Part shown: positions 1 to 6,317 of the stretch, piece by piece
Layout of the letters: every line of letters starts with the position of its first letter
Numbering within the stretch: position 1 is the stretch's first letter
Assembly (NCBI GenBank): GCA_021817875.1
Contig: JAKAFQ010000136.1
Location: 1-9,177 of the forward strand
Reading direction: 5' to 3'
From: Pseudomonadota bacterium
GTDB lineage: Bacteria; Pseudomonadota; Gammaproteobacteria; Steroidobacterales; Steroidobacteraceae
DNA length: 9,177 nucleotides
The notes under the pieces: model-generated
Told to the model about the DNA's origin: nothing
The model's input: the letters and a program-made list of their open reading frames with translations, nothing else
Databases searched by the model: none
Program-made: the position numbers and the translations under genes

Positions 1-9
1 CCCCCGCAG

Positions 10-1647
10 CTAGGCCGCACGGGTCGAGCGCGAGAGGGGATTGTGCGCCTCGGAGCGCAGCCGCCCACGGATGAACATCGGCATCAGCACCGGCACGAGG
101 GTGATCGCGAGAATCGAAGAGCACGCGATCGCAAGCGTCTTGGTCCAGGCGAGCGGGTGAAAGAGCCGGCCCTCCTGCGCCTGAAGGAGAAAGACCGGCA
201 GGAACGAGACGATGATGATGATGAGCGAAAAGAAAAGGGCCGGTGCGACCTGTTCGGCGGCACTGAGCAGGATCGCCCGCCGCTGCGACGGTGAAAGGGG
301 CTCTGTACCGGCCTTCTGCTCATGATCCGGCACGTTCCCGCCTGCGCCTTGCGGCGTGCCCGCTGCACTTCCCTCAGCGGCGGTCCCCTCCTCGGCGAGC
401 CGTCGATAGCCATTCTCGACCATGACGATGGCCGCATCCACGAGCACCCCGATCGCGAGCGCCAGTCCACCGAGGGACATGATGTTGCTCGAGACATGCA
501 GGAAATACATCGGGATGAAGGATGCAATGACCGCGATCGGGATCGAGAGAATCGGAATGAGCGCCGAGCGCACGTGCCAGAGAAACAGCATGATCACCAG
601 GCTCACGACCAGCGCCTCTTCGATGAGATCCCGTTCGAGCGTGCCGATCGAGGCTCGGATCAGGCCGGAGCGATCATAGGCCGTGCGGATCTCGATCCCG
701 CGCGGGAGCGAGGGAGCAAGCGCTGCGATCTTCCGCTTCACCGCGTTGATCACCTTGAGAGCATTCTCGCCGTAGCGCATGATCACGATGCCGCCGACGG
801 TCTCGCCCTCTCCCTGCCAGTCCGCGACCCCGCTTCGAGCCTCGGGCCCGAAGGAGACGCTTCCCAGGTCGCGCACCAGCACCGGGGTCCCATTTTTCAC
901 GGCCACGGGGATGTCGGCGAGATCACGCAGCGAATGAATGTAGCCGAGACCGCGGATCATGTAGCGCGTGCCGGCGAGCTCGAGCACACCGCCACCCACC
1001 TCGTTGGTACTCGCCCGGACGCGATCGATGACCGTCGATAACGGGATGCCGAAAGCGCGCAGCCTGTCGGGGTCGAGATTCACCTGGTACTGGCGAACGA
1101 AGCCGCCGATGGAAGCGACTTCCGCGACGCCCGGTACCGTTTCGAGCTGATAGCGCAGCGTCCAGTCCTGCAGGCTGCGCAGCTGCGCGAGGCTATAGCG
1201 ATGGGTGTGATCGACGAGCGCGTACTCGTACACCCAGCCCGCCCCGGTGGCATCCGGACCGATGACCGGGTGGACGCCCGCCGGCAGACGTCCCTCGATC
1301 TGCTGCAGGTATTCGAGAACCCGGGAGCGGGCCCAGTAGAGGTCGGTCCCATCCTTGAAGACGACGAATACGTACGAATCGCCGAACATGGTCTGGGCGC
1401 GTACCGCCTTGACCCGCGGCGCGGCCAGCATCGTCGTCACGATCGGGTAGGTGACCTGGTCCTCGATGAGACTCGGCGGCTGACCGGCCCAGCGGGTGTG
1501 AATGACCACCTCGACGTCCGAAATGTCCGGCAACGCATCGAGCGGGGTGTGCCGCATCGCCCAGATACCCGCCACGAGGACCAGAACCGTGCCGGTGAAG
1601 ACGAGGAAGCGGTTCGCGGCGCAGCAGCGGAGGATTCGCGCGATCAT
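10..1647 (-). CDS. cusA: CusA-type heavy-metal RND efflux pump, N-terminal half (cut at the window edge)
   Basis: Inner-membrane proton-driven pump of the HME-RND family, which passes Cu(I)/Ag(I) from periplasm or cytoplasm into a CusC-type channel. Seen: a first membrane segment at about residues 12-30, then the family stretch LPDISDVEVVIHT and EDQVTYPIVT (39-71), DGTDLYWARSRVLEYL (99-114), a periplasmic porter region, and membrane segments at about 342-384, 393-411, 465-490 and 505-525. TM4 carries GVLVDAAIVMVEN (400-412) with D404 and E411, the CusA-like version, not the two-Asp CzcA version. Start: ATG directly after the cusB stop, with GGAGGG upstream. Odd: family members are about 1040 residues, but this frame stops at residue 545 just after the conserved IRG...NPLSR stretch, and the last five residues do not fit the family. 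Either a frameshift or sequence end effect truncates it; the porter methionines that bind copper in E. coli CusA would lie in the missing half. A Gly/Ala-rich linker (419-455) is longer than in E. coli CusA. Confidence 0.9.
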   Translation of the reverse strand: MIARILRCCAANRFLVFTGTVLVLVAGIWAMRHTPLDALPDISDVEVVIHTRWAGQPPSLIEDQVTYPIVTTMLAAPRVKAVRAQTMFGDSYVFVVFKDGTDLYWARSRVLEYLQQIEGRLPAGVHPVIGPDATGAGWVYEYALVDHTHRYSLAQLRSLQDWTLRYQLETVPGVAEVASIGGFVRQYQVNLDPDRLRAFGIPLSTVIDRVRASTNEVGGGVLELAGTRYMIRGLGYIHSLRDLADIPVAVKNGTPVLVRDLGSVSFGPEARSGVADWQGEGETVGGIVIMRYGENALKVINAVKRKIAALAPSLPRGIEIRTAYDRSGLIRASIGTLERDLIEEALVVSLVIMLFLWHVRSALIPILSIPIAVIASFIPMYFLHVSSNIMSLGGLALAIGVLVDAAIVMVENGYRRLAEEGTAAEGSAAGTPQGAGGNVPDHEQKAGTEPLSPSQRRAILLSAAEQVAPALFFSLIIIIVSFLPVFLLQAQEGRLFHPLAWTKTLAIACSSILAITLVPVLMPMFIRGRLRSEAHNPLSRSTRAA

Positions 1648-3195
1648 CTACAGCCCTCCGGCCGCTTCAACCGACAGCTGCTCACGGGCGATCATCTGCC
1701 CGCCCTGCTGCACCACGATCGCGACCTGCCAGGCGCCACCTGAGGGCAGCGTTGCCGAGCCTTGGTACGTTCCCGCACCCCTCTCCGGCAGAAAGACCGA
1801 CACACGCTGCCCCGCCATGCCCATCTCCGGCATGGCCGGTTTGACGAACGTGACGCTCACCTGCATCCGGTTCGCGGGCACGCCGTGTTCGCCCGCGAGC
1901 ATGACGCGGATGACATTGGACCCGACACGCAACGGACTCGGCTGAGTGCTCATCGCGATGTGGACACGCGGAGTGTCCGCGCCAGCCGCGATGACCGCGC
2001 TCGGCGCGAACGCGCCGAGCGCCGCCTGCAGCTGGCTCTCGGAGTCGATCAGGAAGTTCGCCGAGGTGACGATCCGCTCACCGGGCTTGAGGCCCTTGAG
2101 CACGATGTACCGGCCACCGACCTGTGCGCCGAGCAGAACATCGCGTGGCGCGAGACGGCCCCCGCCCTGGTCCAGGAACACGATCTGGCGTGCGCCCGTC
2201 TGAAGGACTCCGGAGACGGGAATGACCAGGTGCCGGCCCAACGGAATACCGAGGGAGACGTTGACGAACATGCCCGGAACCAGCTGCAGGGTGGGATTCG
2301 GGAATCGCAGGCGCACCCGCGCGGTGCGGGTCTGGGGATCGATGTCTGGGTAGATGAAATCCACCCGTCCAGTGAAAATCCGGCCCGGGTAGGTGTCGAC
2401 GGTGAGCGTCGCCGGATCGCCGACTTTCAATCGCCCGAGGTCGCTCTGGAACACCTGGGCGAACACCCAGATGGTCGAAAGGTTGGCGAGGGTATAGAGG
2501 CGTGTGCCGGGTTGGACATACGCGTTCGGGAGCGCTTCACGCTCCGTCACGAATCCCGACACCGGCGAATCGATGACCAGGTCCTTGCGGACCCGCCCCG
2601 TTGCCCGCAACCGCGCGATCTCCCGGCGCGGAATGCCCCACTGCGCGAGGCGCTCGGCCGCAGCCTCAACGAGCGACGCGGCATCGGCGCGCACGGTGGG
2701 ATCCGGGTTGCGCGCAAGCTTCTGCTGACTCCGTCTTGCCACCAGGTACTCGCGCTCCGTTGAGAACAGCGCCGGGCTGTAGATGGTGAACAGCGGCTCC
2801 CCCTTGTGCACATACTGATAGGTGGAATCGACGAACACTTTCTGGAGGTAGCCGGAGAAGCGCACCTGCACGTAGGCGAGCCGGGTCTCATCCACCGCAA
2901 CGTTGCCTGTCGTACGGATGCGGTCCGTCAGAGACTGCCGGCGCACCACGCCAATCCGCACGCCGATGCTCTGCAGACGCTGCGGCGAAAGCTGCAGCGA
3001 TGCGAGCGGTTGACGCACACGCGCGGACCGTGAGCTCCCGGAGTCGGTGCTTGGAGCCGCCTGAGGCTCCTGGGTCTGCGCGGCACTGGCGGCCGCAGGG
3101 CCGCGGTGACGCCACCACAGCGCCGCTCCCCCGGACAACAGTGCGAGGTTGAGGGCGAGAGTCACGAGAAACGCTGCGCGATAGTTCTTCATCAT
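1648..3195 (-). CDS. cusB: CusB-type periplasmic adaptor (membrane fusion protein) with C-terminal FixH/YtkA-like domain
   Basis: Links the inner-membrane pump to the outer-membrane channel and in CusB also hands metal to the pump. From the ATG at 3195 the protein has 515 residues. Seen: an N-terminal membrane anchor or signal (about 5-28), a Pro/Ala/Gln/Ser-rich linker, then the adaptor core: beta-barrel and lipoyl-like halves starting at TTGNVAVDETRLAYVQVRFSGY (split over about 95-116), helical hairpin (about 140-195), second lipoyl half with IDSPVSGFV (208-216), barrel with IYPDIDPQTRTARVRLRF (281-298) and membrane-proximal domain to about 395. Residues 410-515 form an extra beta-rich domain with MPEMGM (about 455-460), which looks like a FixH/YtkA domain; this assignment is inference. 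Start choice: ATG 3195 overlaps the upstream TGA (ATGA); a second ATG at 3192 has better spacing from GGGAGG and is equally possible. An upstream in-frame ATG at 3228 lies inside the channel gene and lacks support. Confidence 0.93.
   Translation of the reverse strand: MMKNYRAAFLVTLALNLALLSGGAALWWRHRGPAAASAAQTQEPQAAPSTDSGSSRSARVRQPLASLQLSPQRLQSIGVRIGVVRRQSLTDRIRTTGNVAVDETRLAYVQVRFSGYLQKVFVDSTYQYVHKGEPLFTIYSPALFSTEREYLVARRSQQKLARNPDPTVRADAASLVEAAAERLAQWGIPRREIARLRATGRVRKDLVIDSPVSGFVTEREALPNAYVQPGTRLYTLANLSTIWVFAQVFQSDLGRLKVGDPATLTVDTYPGRIFTGRVDFIYPDIDPQTRTARVRLRFPNPTLQLVPGMFVNVSLGIPLGRHLVIPVSGVLQTGARQIVFLDQGGGRLAPRDVLLGAQVGGRYIVLKGLKPGERIVTSANFLIDSESQLQAALGAFAPSAVIAAGADTPRVHIAMSTQPSPLRVGSNVIRVMLAGEHGVPANRMQVSVTFVKPAMPEMGMAGQRVSVFLPERGAGTYQGSATLPSGGAWQVAIVVQQGGQMIAREQLSVEAAGGL
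1654..1659 (-). promoter_or_regulatory. Shine-Dalgarno site of cusA
   Basis: GGAGGG on the minus strand lies six bases ahead of the cusA ATG, inside the last codons of cusB. The cusB TAG stop (1648-1650) and cusA ATG (1645-1647) are adjacent with no gap, so translation is probably coupled. Confidence 0.7.
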
Positions 3196-4487
3196 TGAAC
3201 CCTCCCGCCGGTCAGGTCCGCCGCCCATCCGGGTCCGCTCAGCTGCTCGAGCGTCGCCAGCTGCCGGAAGTAGTCGGATTGCGCCCGGGCGAGCCCGAGT
3301 TCCGCTTCGAGCTGGCGCTGCTCCGCGGTGAGCACTTCGAGAAAGCTGCCCTGACCACTGCCATACCCGCTCAGGGCCACTTGGAGCGCATCCCGCGCGA
3401 GCGGCACGAGATCGTCATGGTAGAGGGCGACCGACTGCGCAGCCTCCCGGGTCGAGGCGTAAGAGGCCGAGAGATCGGCGAGGAGAGCTGCCTTCTGATC
3501 CTGAAACCGTGCGTTCGCCTGCAGTGCCTGGGCGTGGGCCGCATCGATATCGGCGCGGTACTTGCTTTGATCGATCGGCACCGTGAAGGAAAGGCCCACC
3601 ATCGGTCGCATGGCCGGATCAGCCCACATGCTGTCGTAGCCGGCATTGACGCGGAACTCGGGGAATCGGCTTTTCCTGGCGAGCCGCTCCCTCGCCTCGG
3701 CTGCCCGTTCCCCGGCCTCGAGCGCTGCGAGTCGCGGTTGGGACAGCGCCCGCCGCAGAAGTACCGCCTCGGCCGGGAGCGGAACTGGCGCGGGCAAGTC
3801 GGCCGGTGCCGGAACGGGTGAGTCCGGCGCCCGATCGAGGAGCGCGTTCATCCGCGCCCGGACAACTGAAATCTCGCGCCGCCACTCGAGCCGCTGCTGC
3901 TCGAGCAGCGTGCGCTCGACATCGGCCTGCAGCACATCCTCCTGCGGCGCCCGGCCGCTCGCGTAGCGCACGGCGGCGACGCTTCGTACAGACTCCATCA
4001 CCGCAAGGGTGGCGGCATTGATCTCGAGGGCACGATGGACAAACACCCAGTCCGCGAAAGAGCCCCGGGCGAGTGCCGCCAGACGCAGACGAAGCGCATC
4101 GAGGTCGTCACTTGCCGCCTCGGCCTTCGCGCGGGCCACCTGCCTGCGCGCATCAAGCGTCCCCCACCACGGCAGAGCCTGACTGATCTCGATGTCACTG
4201 CCTGAGCCCATCGAGCTGCCGAACGTGCGCGGCGCCGCCGAGACGCTCAGCACGGGATCGGCAAGCTTGCCGGCGGGACGGACACGCGCGAGAGCCGCAA
4301 GAACCGCCTGACGCATGGCCTCGAAATCCGCGTTGCGCTCGAGTACCGCCTGGGTAAAGGACTCGACCGTCAGCGGTGCACGAGGCAACACGCCCGCGGG
4401 CTGCGCGGTAGCGGCTCGGCCGTAACTGAAGGCAACGAATAAAGCCCAACTGGCCGCGGCGGCACAGATTCTCCGTCGGTGTTGCAC
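3192..4487 (-). CDS. TolC/CusC-family outer-membrane efflux channel
   Basis: Outer-membrane factor forming the exit duct for the CusBA pump. The GTG start at 4487 gives 431 residues, normal for short TolC-family members. It was chosen because AGGGG lies 6 bases upstream and because a basic N-terminus (VQHRRR), a hydrophobic stretch and an Ala-rich cleavage region (ATAQPAG) follow at once, a Sec signal peptide. There is no lipobox cysteine, so unlike E. coli CusC it is probably not a lipoprotein. Two OEP repeats are visible: LTVESFTQAVLERNADF, QALPWWGTLDARRQVA and YASGRAPQEDVLQADVE in the first; YGSGQGSFLEVLTAEQRQL near the C-terminus in the second. The open frame continues upstream to 4994, but that extension is antisense-like low-complexity sequence overlapping the small secreted protein in another frame. 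The gene ends in a 4-base ATGA overlap with cusB. Confidence 0.9.
   Translation of the reverse strand: MQHRRRICAAAASWALFVAFSYGRAATAQPAGVLPRAPLTVESFTQAVLERNADFEAMRQAVLAALARVRPAGKLADPVLSVSAAPRTFGSSMGSGSDIEISQALPWWGTLDARRQVARAKAEAASDDLDALRLRLAALARGSFADWVFVHRALEINAATLAVMESVRSVAAVRYASGRAPQEDVLQADVERTLLEQQRLEWRREISVVRARMNALLDRAPDSPVPAPADLPAPVPLPAEAVLLRRALSQPRLAALEAGERAAEARERLARKSRFPEFRVNAGYDSMWADPAMRPMVGLSFTVPIDQSKYRADIDAAHAQALQANARFQDQKAALLADLSASYASTREAAQSVALYHDDLVPLARDALQVALSGYGSGQGSFLEVLTAEQRQLEAELGLARAQSDYFRQLATLEQLSGPGWAADLTGGRVQ
3201..3206 (-). promoter_or_regulatory. Shine-Dalgarno site of cusB
   Basis: GGGAGG on the minus strand sits 5 bases before the ATG at 3195 and 8 bases before the ATG at 3192. 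It lies within the last codons of the channel gene, which supports starting cusB at one of these two ATGs and not at 3228. Confidence 0.7.
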
Positions 4488-4493
4488 AGTACA

Positions 4494-4498
4494 CCCCT
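4494..4498 (-). promoter_or_regulatory. Shine-Dalgarno site deciding the channel gene start
   Basis: AGGGG on the minus strand, 6 bases before the GTG at 4487. This site, with the signal peptide that follows, argues for a GTG start over the far longer open frame. Confidence 0.55.
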
Positions 4499-4529
4499 GC
4501 TGCGAAGCGAAACGGGACGGGACGCGCCC

Positions 4530-4546
4530 GCGTGCCTCGGGCACGC
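4530..4546 (-). other. Intercistronic hairpin between the small secreted protein gene and the channel gene
   Basis: The arms GCGTGCC and GGCACGC pair perfectly over 7 bp with a 3-base loop. The hairpin lies in the 83-base gap after the small protein gene. No T-run follows on the minus strand, so it is not a standard intrinsic terminator; it could be a processing or stabilising stem that sets different levels for the first gene and the efflux genes. Function is inference. Confidence 0.5.
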
Positions 4547-4570
4547 AGGCGGAAATTCGCAGCGGGAGGG

Positions 4571-4987
4571 CTAAATTCTCAGGCGGAGAGTCGTGAGATA
4601 AACGTGAGCCGCCGGAAGGGCGACCACGAGATGCGGCGGTCCTTGCGCCGGCGGCATCCGGTGCGCCGCCACAGAGGCCGTGACCACGGCGGCCGCCGGC
4701 GAGAAGCCGGGAAGGACCAGACGCACTTGCGGTTGAGGCGCCTGGAGCATTTGTGCCGGCATCCCGCCACACATGCCCAGCATTGGGCAGGACTGACGAT
4801 GAGTGGGCATCGGCGTCCGTCCACCGGACGGACCAGGCGCGCCCTGGCCAGCCATGGGGCAACGGAGGGCCGCGTGTGCCGGGCTGAGCATCGTCGCGCA
4901 TGCCCAGTCGGACTGGGCCAGGCCCACCGCCACGGTCATGAGAAGCAGGACCGTTAGATGACGCGAAAAGAGCCCGCGACCGCGCAT
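4571..4987 (-). CDS. Small secreted Met/Cys/His-containing protein, first gene of the copper efflux operon
   Basis: 138 residues with a clear Sec signal: basic start (MRGRGLFSRH), hydrophobic core LTVLLLMTVAVGLA and a likely cleavage around residue 31 (WACA). The mature part has cysteines at 43, 67 and 73 and a methionine cluster (60, 69, 72, 76, 80) in SCPMLGMCGGMPAQM, a soft-metal-binding composition. The C-terminus is Pro/His-rich and ends in a conserved-looking PPHLVVALPAAHVYL tail. Small exported proteins of this style often precede copper-efflux operons in proteobacteria; I cannot name the family with certainty and would not call it CusF, since it lacks a CusF fold pattern. It is probably a periplasmic copper binder or sensor. 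No strong Shine-Dalgarno site precedes the ATG; the possible promoter upstream would put the transcript start within a few bases of it. Confidence 0.72.
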   Translation of the reverse strand: MRGRGLFSRHLTVLLLMTVAVGLAQSDWACATMLSPAHAALRCPMAGQGAPGPSGGRTPMPTHRQSCPMLGMCGGMPAQMLQAPQPQVRLVLPGFSPAAAVVTASVAAHRMPPAQGPPHLVVALPAAHVYLTTLRLRI

Positions 4988-4995
4988 GACTCAAA

Positions 4996-5025
4996 AATCT
5001 ACCGCAGCCCGGTCGTCCCGGCCAA
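4996..5025 (-). promoter_or_regulatory. Possible promoter of the efflux operon
   Basis: On the minus strand, TTGGCC (5025-5020) and TAGATT (5001-4996) are 18 bases apart, a weak but plausible sigma-70 pair. Transcription would start near 4989, almost at the ATG at 4987, implying a leaderless or near-leaderless message; this agrees with the missing Shine-Dalgarno site but may equally mean the promoter is elsewhere. Confidence 0.3.
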
Positions 5026-5066
5026 TACGTGGATTACCGGATCGCGTGCAGAGAGTGAACGTATTG
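5023..5066. promoter_or_regulatory. Spaced inverted repeat upstream of the efflux operon, candidate activator site
   Basis: CAATACGT (5023-5030) and its exact reverse complement ACGTATTG (5059-5066) flank a 28-base spacer. The arm nearer the operon overlaps the candidate -35 element, a usual place for an activator to bind. It does not match the CueR (MerR-type) or the CopR/CusR consensus I know, so the regulator is unassigned. Confidence 0.4.
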
Positions 5067-5305
5067 CGACGGGCTTTCGGCTATTTCGGGCGTGTGCCGA
5101 TATGCCTGCCCCTCGCTCCATCTTCCGCATCTGGCGCACAACTTGTCTCCATCATCTGCATCCTATCCCGATGATCCTGCGTCCAGCGCCTCCACTGCGA
5201 AAGCCTCGGGGCTGCGTGGCCCCCACTTCGAACCGCAGGTGACGGCCGTGGTGCGGCTCGGAAATTCGAGCAGTCGACCCTGCCATCGCTTGTCGCGAGC
5301 CGCGA
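5067..5305. other. Intergenic stretch with no gene seen
   Basis: All open frames here are short and have no recognisable protein family. The right end runs into the CopA-like remnant; part of this stretch may be its more decayed upstream portion, but I see no residual motif to prove it. Confidence 0.5.
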
Positions 5306-5520
5306 GCGCTCGAGCGACTCAGACGGGACTCCATTCGGATCGTGATGATCACGGGTGGTGACCGGGCTACCGCGGAGTCCGTCGCGCGCAAGCTCGGCAT
5401 CGCAGACATCGAGGCATAAGTCCTGCCGGACCACAAGAATGCCATCGATCGCCGCCTGCGCAGCGAGGGGCGCCCGGTGGTCATGGCCGGGGTGGCGTCA
5501 ACGATGCGCCGGCGCTTGCC
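5306..5520 (+). pseudogene. Remnant of a CopA-like copper P1B-type ATPase (phosphorylation-domain hinge)
   Basis: The plus-strand frame reads ALERLRRDSIRIVMITGG then DRATAESVARKLGIADIEA, stop, VLPDHKNAIDRRLRSEGR and VVMAG. This matches the P-domain of copper ATPases (IRIVMLTGDN, AEVLPEDK, VAMVGDGINDAPALA). Three lesions are visible: the TGD motif reads TGG, a TAA stop sits at 5417-5419, and one base is missing between 5492 and 5493. Moving one frame from there restores GVNDAPALA, ending at 5520. Both the upstream catalytic DKTGT region and the C-terminal membrane segments are absent. It lies next to the cus operon, pointing running away from it, and once would have exported cytoplasmic Cu(I) across the inner membrane. 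Now non-functional. Confidence 0.8.
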
Positions 5521-5523
5521 CAT

Positions 5524-5673
5524 CGGATGCGCGAGCCGGATGCCCGCCAGGGTCCCCGCCGCACTCCAGGAAGAATTGAATTCGCGCATGGGCCGACATC
5601 GGCCCTGGATCCCCCGGTGGTCCCGCTCAACGATGTTGTCCGGGTACTGGCAGTTGCGCACCAGGACGTACAT
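5524..5673 (-). pseudogene. C-terminal remnant of an IS6-family DDE transposase
   Basis: The minus-strand frame reads VRNCQYPDNIVERDHRGIQ, then RCRPMREFNSSWSAAGTLAG and IRLAHPMGK. IS6-family transposases end with the same layout (KYLNN.VEQDHR.IK, RPMLGF.SF, TLAGIEL.HMIRKGQ). The third catalytic acidic residue is expected to be the Glu of VERDH, here at about 5626-5628. The N-terminal helix-turn-helix and the first two Asp residues are missing, with a stop directly upstream in frame. The fragment points at and abuts the CopA remnant, so an IS6-type insertion probably helped to destroy that gene. I could not identify terminal inverted repeats. Confidence 0.72.
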
Positions 5674-6036
5674 TCAACGCCGATCATTCCGGCGGAGCCG
5701 GCCCAATGCCCAATGACTCTGCTTATGACCGTCCCCGGGTGATCCCGCGTGGCCACCGCGGCGCGCTCGACGCAACCGCCTTGCGGAGAAACGCCCTCGT
5801 CGCAGCGATTTCGCGCCGGGTCTGGAATAGCTGGGATCAGCCTGCCGTCGGGCTGAAATCGAGCGGCGGAACTCAGCCGCCCTTCGCTCCATATCGCCCG
5901 CGTAGTCCCCGATCAAGCACCCTTACCCAAAGCACACGGTTTGATTCTACAGGGTTGCCATCGCAGGGATCGATACGCAGCATCGGGGTATGCGGGCTGA
6001 GCGCGATGCGCGCTTGCGCGAGCACCTCGTGACTCA
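5674..6036. other. Decayed stretch without an assignable gene
   Basis: Between the transposase remnant and the AAA ATPase remnant there are only short frames on both strands. The minus-strand frame of the AAA remnant continues open to 5873, with a stretch SPHTPMLRIDPCDGNPVE that looks protein-like but that I cannot place. Nothing else is recognisable. Confidence 0.45.
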
Positions 6037-6301
6037 AAGCACTCGCCACCAAGGCGCCGCCAGGATGTCTGGTGTGATCCATTCGAGCGTGGGACCGCTG
6101 TGCCCGCCTCGCGAGATCGAGCACTTCGAAGTCGTCCAAGGATGCACAGCGCCGCTCGCCCGGCACGAGATGTTCCGCCAAGGTACTCTTGCCGGTCTGC
6201 CGCGCACCTGTGACCACGACGGCCGGCATGACCTTCAGGCGCTCGACGAGCGCGGTTCCGACGATGCGATGAAGGATTGACACGTCATGGATGATAATCA
6301 T
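6037..6301 (-). pseudogene. Truncated AAA-type ATPase (P-loop protein), apparently internally deleted
   Basis: From ATG 6301 the frame gives a standard start of the AAA ATPases that often accompany a DUF4143 C-terminal domain: ERLKVMPAVVVTGARQTGKST with the Walker A loop GARQTGKST at residues 32-40, then RRCASLDDFEVLDLARR (50-66). The match ends at about 6104. Walker B, sensor and C-terminal domains are missing from a protein normally near 400 residues. Just after this, in another frame, GPTLEWITPDILAAPWWRVL ends in a stop at 6034-6036 and resembles a genuine protein terminus, so an internal deletion with frame change joining the first 66 codons to the last 20 is a reasonable guess. The open frame itself runs on to 5873. 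Divergent from the unknown gene pair across a 21-bp palindrome. Confidence 0.65.
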
Positions 6302-6305
6302 TCAT
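6277..6305 (+). promoter_or_regulatory. Candidate promoter of the two-gene unknown operon
   Basis: TTGACA (6277-6282) is a perfect -35 hexamer; 17 bases on lies ATTCAT (6300-6305), a weak -10. The palindrome fills the spacer and -10, the usual position for repression. Transcription would start near 6312, so the gene would be translated from 6318 with almost no leader, or from a later start. Confidence 0.4.
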
Positions 6306-6306
6306 G
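6286..6306. promoter_or_regulatory. 21-bp near-perfect palindrome, candidate operator (Fur-box-like core)
   Basis: The arms CATGGATGAT and ATCATTCATG flank a central A at 6296. Nine of ten arm positions pair; only the fifth (G against T) does not. The middle 12 bases ATGATAATCATT (6291-6302) are identical to the centre of the Fur consensus GATAATGATAATCATTATC, while the outer positions differ. It lies between the divergent AAA remnant and the unknown operon. It could bind a Fur-family protein (Fur, Zur) or an unrelated dimeric repressor. The palindrome also explains why open frames on both strands begin with the same residues, MIIIH. Confidence 0.5.
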
Positions 6307-6317
6307 TAGCGGATAAA

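Noticed and set aside
322..1041. Plus-strand open frame of 239 codons opposite cusA
   Set aside because: Arg/Asp/His-rich composition typical of the antisense of a GC-rich gene, with no family resemblance.
1762..2763. Plus-strand open frame of 333 codons opposite cusB
   Set aside because: Antisense shadow: the real gene on the other strand is a clear adaptor, and this translation shows no domain.
4488..4994. 169-residue upstream extension of the channel gene frame
   Set aside because: It starts with TTG, is low-complexity Gly/Arg/Pro/Ser sequence, overlaps the secreted protein in another frame and would hide the signal peptide that begins at the GTG at 4487.
5152..5515. Continuation of the transposase frame on the minus strand
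   Set aside because: Left of about 5520 the frame is simply the antisense of the CopA remnant and has lost transposase similarity.
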